From an uncultured Alphaproteobacteria bacterium (lineage in GTDB: Bacteria > Pseudomonadota > Alphaproteobacteria > Rhizobiales > Aestuariivirgaceae), in NCBI GenBank assembly GCA_945957365.1, contig CAMFKI010000003.1, positions 62,001 to 126,000 on the forward strand: a stretch of 64,000 nt of DNA. Reading direction: 5' to 3'. A program made the position numbers and the translations under genes. Below, one piece after another: positions 15,782 through 24,241 of this stretch. Numbering within the stretch: the first letter of the stretch is position 1; every line of letters starts with the position of its first letter. The notes beneath the pieces are model-generated. The model was not told the DNA's origin and made no database searches. It saw only the letters and a program-made list of their open reading frames with translations.

Positions 15782-16885
15782 ATGAGTGCTGGCGTCGATC
15801 TGCAAAACGTGTCCTGTGACTTCGGCAGCTTCCGCGCCGTGGACAAGGCCAATGTCGCCATCAGGCCCGGAGAGTTCTTCTCGTTCCTCGGCCCCTCGGG
15901 CTGTGGCAAGACCACGATCCTGCGCATGGTGTCGGGCTTCATCGACCCCTCCGAGGGCCAGATCAAGATCGGCGGCCAGGACATGAACGGCATCCGCCCC
16001 AACAAGCGCCCCACCGCGCTGATCTTCCAGAACCTCGCCCTCTTCCCGCTCATGCCGGTGTGGGAGAACATCTCCTTCGGCCTCGAGGTGCGCGGCGCCT
16101 CGAAGGACGTTCGCCGCGCCAAGGCGGAGGAGCTCCTCAAGCTCGTCGATCTCCACGGTGCGGCCGACAAGGCGATCTCGCAGCTCTCCGGCGGCCAGAA
16201 GCAGCGCGTGGCCATCGCCCGCGCGCTCGCCGTCGAACCCTCGGTGATGCTGCTCGACGAGCCGCTCTCCGCACTCGATCTCAAGCTCCGCCAGCACATG
16301 CGCGCCGAGCTGCGCGCCATCCAGAAGCGCACCAACGTCACCTTCATCTACATCACCCACGACCAGGGCGAGGCGCTCGCCATGTCGGACCGCGTCGCGG
16401 TCATGTCGCAGGGCAAGGTGCAGCAGATCTCCACCCCGCAGGAAATCTACAACGCGCCGGTCAACGGCTTCGTCGCCTCCTTCGTGGGCGAGAACAACAT
16501 CTTCAAGGGCAAGATCAAGTCGATCGACGGCGGCAAGTGCAGCTTCGAAACCGATGCCGGCACCTTCACCGCGTCGCTTGGCCCCGCGGTCGATGCCGGC
16601 ACCCTCGCCCGGCTCTATGTCCGCCCCGAATATTCGCGCCTGCAGGCCACGCCTGCCGAAGGCGGCAACAGCCTGCCCGTCACCATCACCGACATCAGCT
16701 TCGAGGGCAATTTCATCCACGTCCACGCCGCCGACAAGACCGGCCGCCACGTGACGGTCGAGACCCGCAACGACGGCAAGGCCACGCTGCCCGCCATCGG
16801 CAGCGCGCAATATCTGTGCTTCGACGCCGCCTCTGCCCGCGTCCTCGCCGACCAGGGCATGAAAGATCCGAGCATCGACGAATGA
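15782..16885 (+). CDS. ABC transporter ATP-binding protein (PotA-type)
   Basis: 367-residue ATPase that powers the importer. Walker A is GPSGCGKTT, the signature LSGGQKQR, and Walker B VMLLDEPLSALD, followed by the switch His in ITHDQGEA. The C-terminal 110 residues form a TOBE-type regulatory domain, as in PotA and other spermidine/putrescine or iron ATPases. The stop overlaps the ATG of the first permease (ATGA at 16882-16885). Confidence 0.93.
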   Translation: MSAGVDLQNVSCDFGSFRAVDKANVAIRPGEFFSFLGPSGCGKTTILRMVSGFIDPSEGQIKIGGQDMNGIRPNKRPTALIFQNLALFPLMPVWENISFGLEVRGASKDVRRAKAEELLKLVDLHGAADKAISQLSGGQKQRVAIARALAVEPSVMLLDEPLSALDLKLRQHMRAELRAIQKRTNVTFIYITHDQGEALAMSDRVAVMSQGKVQQISTPQEIYNAPVNGFVASFVGENNIFKGKIKSIDGGKCSFETDAGTFTASLGPAVDAGTLARLYVRPEYSRLQATPAEGGNSLPVTITDISFEGNFIHVHAADKTGRHVTVETRNDGKATLPAIGSAQYLCFDAASARVLADQGMKDPSIDE

Positions 16886-17829
16886 GCGAACTCCTCCGCC
16901 GCTACGGCCACACCCTCACCTGGACCTTCGTGGCCCTCACCGCCTTCTGGCTGCTCGTGCTGGTGATCCTGCCGCAGCTCTACCTGCTGGAGGAAAGCTT
17001 CCGCTACTACCTGCCGGTCGCCGACATCGGCGGCCCGAAGGACGTCTATACGCTCGATAACTACCGCTCCGCCTTCGAGCAGCCGACCGAGTGGAAGCTG
17101 TGGCTGCCCTTCGCCTGGAAGCCGATCATCCTGCCCTTCGAGGCGCCGATCCGCATGCAGGTCTTCGTCCACACCCTGCTCTACAGCTCGATCACCACAA
17201 TCATTACACTGGTGCTGTGCTATCCGGTGGCCTTCTACCTGGCCAAGGTGGCCAACCCCAAGAACGTGCCGCTGCTCTTCGTCGGCCTCCTCGTGCCGAT
17301 GTGGGTGTCGGAGATCCTGCGCGCCTTCGCCTGGTTCATCATCCTCGCCTTCAAGGGCCCGCTCAACATGGGGCTCATGGGCCTCGGCATCATCGACAGC
17401 CCGATCCGCTGGATCACCGGCTTCAACTCGGTCACCTTCGGCCTCGTCTACGTCTACCTGCTGTTCATGCTGCTGCCGATCTACAACGCCGTGCAGTCGC
17501 TCGACACCAACCAGATCGAGGCGGCGAAGGACCTCGGCGCCTCCTCCTGGCGCACCCACTGGCGGGTCATCATCCCGCATTCCAAGCCCGGCATCGCCTC
17601 GGGCTGCGTCATGGTGTTCATGCTCGCCGCCGGTTCGATCCTGGTGCCGACGCTGCTCGCCTCCACCCAGTCGCGCTGGTTCACCGAGATCATCCAGCAG
17701 GCCATGTTCGAGTCGCAGGACTGGAACACCGGCTCGGCCTATGCCTTCATGCTGCTCGTCACCTGCACCGTCTTCGTCATCGGCATGATGCGGGTGTTCC
17801 GCGTCAAGCTCTCGGACATTGCGAGGTAA
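16882..17829 (+). CDS. ABC transporter permease (PotB-type)
   Basis: 315-residue inner-membrane permease with six predicted helices. The ATPase-contact loop EAAKDLGASSWRTHWRVIIP is the EAA motif. A long periplasmic loop between helices 1 and 2 is typical of PotB-like subunits. It is coupled to the ATPase gene upstream and followed after six bases by the second permease. Confidence 0.92.
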   Translation: MSELLRRYGHTLTWTFVALTAFWLLVLVILPQLYLLEESFRYYLPVADIGGPKDVYTLDNYRSAFEQPTEWKLWLPFAWKPIILPFEAPIRMQVFVHTLLYSSITTIITLVLCYPVAFYLAKVANPKNVPLLFVGLLVPMWVSEILRAFAWFIILAFKGPLNMGLMGLGIIDSPIRWITGFNSVTFGLVYVYLLFMLLPIYNAVQSLDTNQIEAAKDLGASSWRTHWRVIIPHSKPGIASGCVMVFMLAAGSILVPTLLASTQSRWFTEIIQQAMFESQDWNTGSAYAFMLLVTCTVFVIGMMRVFRVKLSDIAR

Positions 17830-17835
17830 GCCGCC

Positions 17836-18711
17836 ATGAACGCGAAGTCCAACTGGCTGTTCAACCTCTACATCTTCATCTTCCTGCTCTACATGCTGCT
17901 GCCGCTGGCGGTGATGGGCGGTGCCGCGCTGAACGACTCGCGCTTCCCCTCCGTCTACCCGTGGGTCGGCTTCACCGACCGCTGGTTCATCGAGCTGTTC
18001 CAGGACGCGCGGATGTGGGAAGCCTTCCGCAACACCATCCTGGTGGCCATCGCGGTGGTCATCATCTCGGTGCCCATCGGCACCGCTGCGGCGATCCTCA
18101 TCAACAGCCTCGCCGGCAAGACCCGCACCGTGCTCTATGCCCTCATGGTCGCCCCGATCCTCACGCCGGGTGCGGTCATCGGCATCTCGACGCTGCTGTT
18201 CTGGAACAAGTTCGGCGTCAATGCCGGCCTCCACCTCTCGGCGCTCGGCCAGGCCTCCTACATCTCGGCCTTCGTCATGCTGATGGTGCTGGCGCGCCTG
18301 CAGAGCTTCGACCGCGGGCTCGAAGAAGCGGCCCTCGACCTCGGCGCCAACTACAACCAGGTGGTCCGCCGCATCCTGCTGCCGCATCTCTATCCGGCGC
18401 TGGGCGCGGGTGCGGCCATCGCCTTCTTCCAGTCGATCGAGAACTTCAACACCACGCTGTTCACCCGCGGCACCTACGACACGCTGACCGTCTACGTCTT
18501 CTCCAAGGTGCGGAGCGGCATCACGCCGACCATCAACGCCCTGGCGCTGATCCTCATCGTGTTCACGCTGGTCCTCATGCTCTACTTCGAGTTCGCCCGC
18601 CGCCGCCGTGAACGCGCGCTGGTGGCGCGCGCCGAAACCAAGGAAGAGGTCACCATCGCCCAAGCCGTCGGCCTCGACCAGCCGCAAGCCGCCTTCCCGC
18701 CCACGCAGTAG
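17836..18711 (+). CDS. ABC transporter permease (PotC-type)
   Basis: 291-residue permease with six helices. Its EAA loop reads EEAALDLGANYNQVVRRILL. It pairs with the preceding permease to form the channel of the polyamine-type importer. The charged C-terminal tail (about 30 residues) is longer than usual. A strong hairpin terminator follows the stop, closing the operon. Confidence 0.92.
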   Translation: MNAKSNWLFNLYIFIFLLYMLLPLAVMGGAALNDSRFPSVYPWVGFTDRWFIELFQDARMWEAFRNTILVAIAVVIISVPIGTAAAILINSLAGKTRTVLYALMVAPILTPGAVIGISTLLFWNKFGVNAGLHLSALGQASYISAFVMLMVLARLQSFDRGLEEAALDLGANYNQVVRRILLPHLYPALGAGAAIAFFQSIENFNTTLFTRGTYDTLTVYVFSKVRSGITPTINALALILIVFTLVLMLYFEFARRRRERALVARAETKEEVTIAQAVGLDQPQAAFPPTQ

Positions 18712-18735
18712 GCGGCACGGAGCCTCCGAAACAGA

Positions 18736-18763
18736 AATGCCCGGGCCAGACCCGGGCATTTTC
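18736..18763 (+). terminator. rho-independent terminator of the ABC operon
   Basis: AATGCCCGGG pairs with CCCGGGCATT around a short loop, followed by TTC. It lies 24 bases after the last permease stop codon. Confidence 0.75.
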
Positions 18764-19140
18764 AGTTTCGCCATCGCGCGCAGCACGATCGCCAGAACCA
18801 TCATCCACATTTGCTGACTGCTCCCTCTCCGGTCACGCCTCGCATCACCCCGCCCCCGCCACGGCAAATCGCGCCCCGCCAGCTCTCACTGGCAGCACGG
18901 TCTGAAGGGGAAATCGGGAGGATGCGCCTTTCTAGCACAATGAGCGCGCGCTGTCAAGGAGTTTGTTCCTGCAATGGAATTCATCGCCGCCCGACGACGT
19001 ACCGGCAGAAGGGATCGCTTGAGTCTTTCGGTTCAACCGGAGTAGCTTGGCATCGGGGAACGGGCTCTCCCGCCACGCCGGCTGCGTGGCCGGCGGGCAG
19101 ACGAGATGAACTGCGTATCGCCACGGATGGGGCAGTCACG
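18764..19140. other. intergenic region upstream of the hydrogenase operon
   Basis: About 380 bases without a credible gene. A GC-rich imperfect inverted repeat lies at about 19069-19096 (CCCGCC...GCCGG / CCGGCGGG), just before the hoxF start. I looked for a sigma54 -24/-12 element, as used by HoxA-controlled hydrogenases, and found none with correct spacing. Promoter position unknown. Confidence 0.4.
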
Positions 19141-20979
19141 ATGCACGCGCAGGCAGAACTCCCGGACCAGGTCGCAGACGAAGCCTGTGCCCGCGTCGGC
19201 AATGACAGGCACCGCCTGCTCGACGTCCTCCTCACCGTGCAGCATCGCTGCCGCTGGATTGCGCCCGCCGCCATCGACCGCATCGCCGCGCGGCTTGGCC
19301 TCACGGCGCTCGCCGTCCGCGGTGTCGCGAGTTTCTATTCCTTCCTCTCGCTCGAACCCCGCGGCCACATCACCATCCGGCTGTGCGACGACATCATCGA
19401 CCGCCACGCGGGCTATGATGGCGTGCTCGCCGCCTTCGAGGACGCGCTCGGCATCAGGCTCGGCGGCATCTCGGCGGACGGTGCGGTCTCGCTCGATGCC
19501 ACCCCCTGCATCGGCCTCTGCGACCAGGCGCCGGCGGCGATGGTCAACGACGTCGTCCTCGCCGGCCTGACGCCCGAGCGGGCCCGCGACGCGGCGCGCG
19601 CCCTCAAGGCCGGCGCGCGGCCCGAGGATCTCGTCAGCCCCGTCTTCGACAGCCTTTCGGCCCATGAGCGGGTGCGCGCCGCGGTCGCCAACAACATCCG
19701 CCTGTCGGGCGACGTGCTGCTGGGCGAGGTCCCGCGCGAGGCCGGCCTGCGCCGTGCCCTGGCGCTGACGCCCGAGCAGATCATCGCCGCCATCACCGCG
19801 AGCGGCCTCCGGGGCTGCGGCGGTGCGGGTTTCCCGGCGGGCCGAAAATGGGAGGCCGCGGCCCGCGAGGCGGCGGCCCGCCGCTTCATCATCTGCAACG
19901 CCGATGAAGGCGAGCCCGGCACCTTCAAGGACCGCGTGCTGCTCACCGAGCGCCCGCATCTCCTGATCGAGGGCATGACCATCGCGGCGCGGGCCGTCGG
20001 CGCGCGCGAGGGCATCCTGTATCTTCGCGGCGAATACGCCTATCTGCGCGATCACCTGGAAGCCGTGCTGGCCGAGCGCCGCGCCGCGGGACTGCTCGGC
20101 GTCGGCATCCTCGGCACGCCCGGCTTCGACTTCGACATCCGCCTGCAGCTCGGCGCCGGCGCCTATATCTGCGGCGAGGAAGGCGCCCTCATCAGCTCCT
20201 GCGAGGGCCTGCGCGGCGAGCCCAAGACGCGGCCCCCCTTCCCCGTGCAGCGCGGCTATCTCGGTTTCCCCACGGTGGTGAACAGCGTGGAGACCCTGTG
20301 TCACGCCGCGCGCATCCTCGACCGGGGGCCTGAGTGGTTCTTCGCCATGGGCACGCCGGGAAGCCACGGCACCAAGCTGTTCAGCGTCTCGGGCGACTGC
20401 CGCGCGCCGGGCATCTACGAACTGCCCTACGGGGTCAGCGTGCAGGAGCTGCTGCACCTCGCCGGCGCCGAGGACGCCGCGGCGGTGCAGGTCGGCGGGC
20501 CGAGCGGCGTGATGATCGGGCGCGACAGCTTCCACCGCCAGCTCAGCTTCGACGATCTGGCGACCGGCGGCGCCATCATCGTCTTCTCCGGCGCCCGCAA
20601 CATCCTCGAGATCGTCGACTACTATCTCTCCTTCTTCGTGCACGAGAGCTGCGGCTACTGCACGCCCTGCCGGGTGGGCAACGTGTTCCTGCGCGAGGCC
20701 ATCGCCAAGTTCCGCAACGGCCACGCCAACGCCGAGGACGTGGCGTATCTCCGCAGCCTGTCGGCCACCATCATCGAGACCAGCCGCTGCGGCCTCGGAA
20801 CCACCTCGCCCAACCCCGTCCTCTCGACGCTCGCACATTTCCCGCTGGTCTATTCGGTGGTCACCAAGCCTTCGGACGACGGGCTGCAGGCCACCTTCGA
20901 CATCCAGTCGGCGATCGAAAACGCACGCGGGATCGCCAAGCGGCGTTCCTTCGTCTTTGACCGGGACTTCAGCCAATGA
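19141..20979 (+). CDS. hoxF: NAD-reducing hydrogenase diaphorase subunit HoxF (NuoE-NuoF fusion)
   Basis: 612-residue flavoprotein that exchanges electrons between NAD(H) and the hydrogenase module. Residues about 1-150 are NuoE-like (RGVASFYSFLSLEPRG, then TPCIGLCDQAPAAMVN). Residues about 190-610 are NuoF-like, with GLRGCGGAGFPAGRKWE for NADH, GAGAYICGEEGALISSCEG for FMN, and SCGYCTPC plus a distal Cys in SRCGLG for a [4Fe-4S] cluster. The first cysteine pair of the NuoE [2Fe-2S] site reads C-x4-D (LCDDIID), so one ligand is replaced. I chose the ATG at 19141 because it gives the usual length; the longer frame upstream is low quality. It overlaps hoxU by four bases. Confidence 0.93.
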   Translation: MHAQAELPDQVADEACARVGNDRHRLLDVLLTVQHRCRWIAPAAIDRIAARLGLTALAVRGVASFYSFLSLEPRGHITIRLCDDIIDRHAGYDGVLAAFEDALGIRLGGISADGAVSLDATPCIGLCDQAPAAMVNDVVLAGLTPERARDAARALKAGARPEDLVSPVFDSLSAHERVRAAVANNIRLSGDVLLGEVPREAGLRRALALTPEQIIAAITASGLRGCGGAGFPAGRKWEAAAREAAARRFIICNADEGEPGTFKDRVLLTERPHLLIEGMTIAARAVGAREGILYLRGEYAYLRDHLEAVLAERRAAGLLGVGILGTPGFDFDIRLQLGAGAYICGEEGALISSCEGLRGEPKTRPPFPVQRGYLGFPTVVNSVETLCHAARILDRGPEWFFAMGTPGSHGTKLFSVSGDCRAPGIYELPYGVSVQELLHLAGAEDAAAVQVGGPSGVMIGRDSFHRQLSFDDLATGGAIIVFSGARNILEIVDYYLSFFVHESCGYCTPCRVGNVFLREAIAKFRNGHANAEDVAYLRSLSATIIETSRCGLGTTSPNPVLSTLAHFPLVYSVVTKPSDDGLQATFDIQSAIENARGIAKRRSFVFDRDFSQ

Positions 20980-21692
20980 CCGACGCCGCCTTCACCCTCA
21001 CCATCGACGGCACCGTCGTCGCCGCGAAGCCGGGCCAGACCATCATGGAGGCGGCCGACGCCGCCGGCATCTACATTCCGCGCCTGTGCGATCACCAGGG
21101 CCTGCGCCACCAGGGCGGCTGCCGCGTCTGCACCGTCAAGGCGGCGGGCCGCAGCGTCGCGGCCTGCACCCAGCCGGCAGCACCCGGCCTCGCGGTCGAG
21201 AACGAAACGCCCCACCTCCACGCCCTGCGCCGCGACCTCGTCGAGATGCTGTTCCACGAGGGCAACCACCTGTGCCCGATCTGCGAGGCGAGCGGCAATT
21301 GCGAGCTGCAGGCCATGGCCTATCGCCTCGGCATGATCGAGCCCAGCAAGTTCCCCTATCTCGAGCCCACGCGGCCGGTGGACGCCAGCCACCCCGACAT
21401 CGCGCTCGATACCAACCGCTGCATCAGCTGCGGGCGCTGCATCCGCGCCTCGGAGGATGTCGATGGCAAGGGCGTGTTCGGCTATGTCGGGCGCGGCATC
21501 CACCGCCGCGTCGCGGTCGACGGCGCGGACCTCGCCCACACCGACGCGGCGCTGTCGGACCATGCCGTCTCCGCCGACGTCTGCCCCGTGGGCTGCATCA
21601 TCCGGAAGCGCGAGGGCTTCCGCGTGCCCATCGGCGAGCGCGACTTCGACCATCATCTGATCGGCGAGACGATCGCGGAGAAGCGGCGGTGA
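20976..21692 (+). CDS. hoxU: NAD-reducing hydrogenase diaphorase small subunit HoxU
   Basis: 238-residue iron-sulfur protein homologous to the N-terminus of NuoG. An N-terminal [2Fe-2S] ferredoxin domain is seen in PRLCDHQGLRHQGGCRVCTV. The His/Cys [4Fe-4S] motif is HEGNHLCPICEASGNCELQ, and a further [4Fe-4S] site is CISCGRCIRASE with a distal Cys in DVCPVGCI. It carries electrons between HoxF and HoxY. ATGA overlap with hoxF; its stop overlaps the GTG of hoxY. Confidence 0.94.
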   Translation: MTDAAFTLTIDGTVVAAKPGQTIMEAADAAGIYIPRLCDHQGLRHQGGCRVCTVKAAGRSVAACTQPAAPGLAVENETPHLHALRRDLVEMLFHEGNHLCPICEASGNCELQAMAYRLGMIEPSKFPYLEPTRPVDASHPDIALDTNRCISCGRCIRASEDVDGKGVFGYVGRGIHRRVAVDGADLAHTDAALSDHAVSADVCPVGCIIRKREGFRVPIGERDFDHHLIGETIAEKRR

Positions 21693-22258
21693 GCGCGCCG
21701 CGCAAGGCCCGGGTGGCCACCGTGTCGCTCGCCGGCTGCTTCGGCTGCCACATGGCGCTGCTCGACATCGACCTGCGCCTCGTCGAACTGCTGAAGCACG
21801 TCGAGTTCGACCGTTCGCCGCTCAACGACCTCAAGCACTTCACGCGGCACTGCGACATCGGCATCATCGAGGGTGGCTGCTGCAACGAGGAAAACGTGCA
21901 CGTGCTGCAGGATTTCCGCCGCAACTGCGATGTGCTGATCGCCCTCGGGCAATGCGCCATCACCGGCGGGCTTCCCGCCATGCGCAACGCCATCATGCAC
22001 TCCGACGACCCGCTGCGCGAATGCCTCGAGGAGGCCTATGTGCTGAGCCCCTATGTCACCAACCCCACCCACGTCATTCCAAACGATCCCGCGCTGCCGC
22101 TGCTGCTCGACAAGGTCTATCCCTGTTCGGCGGTGGTGAAGATCGACCACCAGATTCCGGGCTGTGCGCCATCCGGCGACATCATCTACGAGACGCTGGT
22201 GCAGCTGCTGGCCGGCAGGTTCGACGGCTTCGACCCCCACACCATCCATTTCGACTGA
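21689..22258 (+). CDS. hoxY: NAD-reducing hydrogenase small subunit HoxY
   Basis: 189-residue [NiFe]-hydrogenase small subunit of the short group 3d type, carrying a single proximal [4Fe-4S] cluster. The ligand cysteines are visible in SLAGCFGCHMALLDID, GQCAITGG and QIPGCAPSGD. There is no Tat signal, so the enzyme is cytoplasmic. The GTG start at 21689 overlaps the hoxU stop (GTGA). It forms the hydrogenase module with HoxH. Confidence 0.94.
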   Translation: MSAPRKARVATVSLAGCFGCHMALLDIDLRLVELLKHVEFDRSPLNDLKHFTRHCDIGIIEGGCCNEENVHVLQDFRRNCDVLIALGQCAITGGLPAMRNAIMHSDDPLRECLEEAYVLSPYVTNPTHVIPNDPALPLLLDKVYPCSAVVKIDHQIPGCAPSGDIIYETLVQLLAGRFDGFDPHTIHFD

Positions 22259-22274
22259 CCCGAGTCCACGCCTC

Positions 22275-23714
22275 ATGAGCGAGCCCCGCCTGATCGAGAT
22301 CTCCCCGGTAACCCGCGTCGAAGGCCACGGCAAGGTGACCATTCACCTGAACCGCGACAACCAGGTCGACGAAGCGCGGCTGCACGTCGTCGAGTTCCGT
22401 GGCTTCGAGCGCTTCATCCGCGGCAGACTGTACTGGGAGGTGCCGGTCATCGTGCAGCGCCTGTGCGGCATCTGCCCGGTCAGCCACCACCTGGCCGGCG
22501 CCAAGGCGATGGACCAGATCGTCGGCGTCGACGTGCTGCCCCCGACCGCCGAGAAGATGCGGCGCCTGATGCACTACGGCCAGGTGATGCAGAGCCACGT
22601 GCTGCACTTCTTCCATCTCGCCGCGCCCGACCTGCTCTTCGGCTTCGAGGCGCCGGCCGAGCGGCGCAACATCTTCGAGGTGCTGCGCGAGCAGCCGGAA
22701 CTCGGCCGCCGCGCCGTGCTCATGCGCCAGTTCGGCCAGGAGATCATCGAGGCCACCGCGGGAAAGAAGATCCACGGCACCGGGGCCATCCCCGGCGGCA
22801 TCAACCGCAACCTGCCGATCGCAGTCCGTGACCGCTTCCTGTCGCGCATCGCGGAAATGGAGACCTGGGCGCTGGAAGCGCTGGCGATCGCGCGCAACTA
22901 CACGCTGGACCATGCCGAGCTGGTCGCCGACTTCGGCAGTTTCCCGTCGAGCCACATGTCGCTGGTGCGCGACGACGGGGCGCTCGACCTCTATCACGGC
23001 TCGCTCCGCGCCATCGACTCCTCGGGCGGCGTCATCTTCGATCACCTGGACTACAACGGCTATCACAAGGTGCTGGTCGAGGACGTGCGCAGCTGGTCCT
23101 ACATGAAGTTCCCCTTCATCCGCGCGCTCGGCGCCGAACGCGGCTGGTATCGCGTCGGACCGCTGTCGCGCATGAACACCGCAAGCTTCATCGACACGCC
23201 CCTCGCCGATGCCGCCCACCGCGAGCTGCGCGCCGTCACCGGCGGCGCGCCGAACAACTCCACCCTCACCTCCCACTGGGCGCGCATGATCGAGGTCGTG
23301 CACTGCGTCGAGAAGATCCGCGAGCTGCTGCACGACCCGGACCTGCAGGGCAGCGACCTCGTCGCCAGGGGCGAACGGCGGTTCGAGGGCATCGGCGTCA
23401 TCGAGGCGCCGCGCGGCAACCTGATCCACCACTACAAGGTGGACGAGAACGACCAGATCACCTACTGCAACCTCATCGTCTCCACCACCCACAACAACGA
23501 GGGCATGAACCGCGCGGTGAAGGACGTGGCGGTGAAGCATCTCTCGGGCCGGGACAAGATCACCGAGGGCATGCTGAACCAGGTCGAGGTGGCGATCCGC
23601 GCCTATGATCCCTGCCTGTCCTGCGCCACCCACGCGCTGGGCCAGATGCCGCTGCAGGTCGAGCTTCTCGATGCCGAAGGCCAGCTGGTCGACCGGGCCA
23701 CCCGCGGCGCGTGA
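22275..23714 (+). CDS. hoxH: NAD-reducing hydrogenase large subunit HoxH
   Basis: 479-residue [NiFe] catalytic subunit. The N-terminal nickel motif is RLCGICPVSHH and the C-terminal one DPCLSCATH. After this His a peptide of about 26 residues (beginning ALGQMPLQ) remains, which HoxW should remove once nickel is inserted. EGHGKVTIHL near the start is also characteristic. Only 16 bases separate it from hoxY, and its stop overlaps the hoxW start. All four metal-ligating cysteines are present, so the site looks functional. Confidence 0.95.
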   Translation: MSEPRLIEISPVTRVEGHGKVTIHLNRDNQVDEARLHVVEFRGFERFIRGRLYWEVPVIVQRLCGICPVSHHLAGAKAMDQIVGVDVLPPTAEKMRRLMHYGQVMQSHVLHFFHLAAPDLLFGFEAPAERRNIFEVLREQPELGRRAVLMRQFGQEIIEATAGKKIHGTGAIPGGINRNLPIAVRDRFLSRIAEMETWALEALAIARNYTLDHAELVADFGSFPSSHMSLVRDDGALDLYHGSLRAIDSSGGVIFDHLDYNGYHKVLVEDVRSWSYMKFPFIRALGAERGWYRVGPLSRMNTASFIDTPLADAAHRELRAVTGGAPNNSTLTSHWARMIEVVHCVEKIRELLHDPDLQGSDLVARGERRFEGIGVIEAPRGNLIHHYKVDENDQITYCNLIVSTTHNNEGMNRAVKDVAVKHLSGRDKITEGMLNQVEVAIRAYDPCLSCATHALGQMPLQVELLDAEGQLVDRATRGA

Positions 23715-24187
23715 TGACAGGCGGAACCCTGCTGATCGGCTTTGGCAATCCCGGCCGCGGCGATGACGGGCTCGGTCCCGCCTTCGCCCGCCGGATCGCC
23801 GCGCGGCAATTGCCTGGCCTCGCCATCGAGATCGACTACCAGCTCACCGTCGATCATGCACTGATGATCTCCGAAGCCGAAGCCGTGGTCTTCGCCGACG
23901 CCGCCCTCGATGCCGATGCGCCGTTCTACTTCCGGCCGATGGACGAGAGCGTGGGCGAAGCGCTGGGCAGCCACGCGGTGACGCCGCAGGCCGCGCTGGC
24001 CCTGGCGCGACTGCTGTTCGGGGCGGCGCCCCGGGGATTCATCCTCGGCCTGCGCGGGGCACGGTTCGGCGACATGGCCGAAGAGCTGAGCGATGTGGCG
24101 CTGACCAGCCTCGGCGCCGCCGAAGGCTTCTTCATCGACTGGTACCGGTCAGCCGCCGCGACGCGGGCGCGAGACCCCGCTGCATGA
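23714..24187 (+). CDS. hoxW: hydrogenase maturation endopeptidase HoxW
   Basis: 157-residue HyaD/HycI-type protease that clips the C-terminal tail of HoxH after nickel insertion. The N-terminal IGFGNPGRGDDGLG contains the conserved Asp that probes nickel. A second acidic site is in VVFADAALDAD, and His is found in LGSHAVTPQ. ATG at 23714 overlaps the hoxH stop; a GTG one codon upstream is an alternative. It ends the hox operon. No hypABCDEF genes are nearby, so these must be supplied elsewhere. Confidence 0.9.
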   Translation: MTGGTLLIGFGNPGRGDDGLGPAFARRIAARQLPGLAIEIDYQLTVDHALMISEAEAVVFADAALDADAPFYFRPMDESVGEALGSHAVTPQAALALARLLFGAAPRGFILGLRGARFGDMAEELSDVALTSLGAAEGFFIDWYRSAAATRARDPAA

Positions 24188-24241
24188 GGTCCTTCGCCTC
24201 GGAAGGGCTCTGGCGCCTCGAGCCAGATCTGGCCCGCCCGC

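Noticed and set aside
16615..18867. 750-codon minus-strand frame across the ABC permeases
   Set aside because: Entirely antisense to three recognisable transporter genes; composition is Glu/Asp/Arg/His-rich and without family features.
18973..19044. Short 23-codon ORF upstream of hoxF with AAGGAG
   Set aside because: Spacing from AAGGAG to the ATG is too long and the peptide has no recognisable features.
19020..19110. Possible sigma54 promoter of the hox operon
   Set aside because: TGGCAT near 19048 has no GC element at the required -12 spacing.
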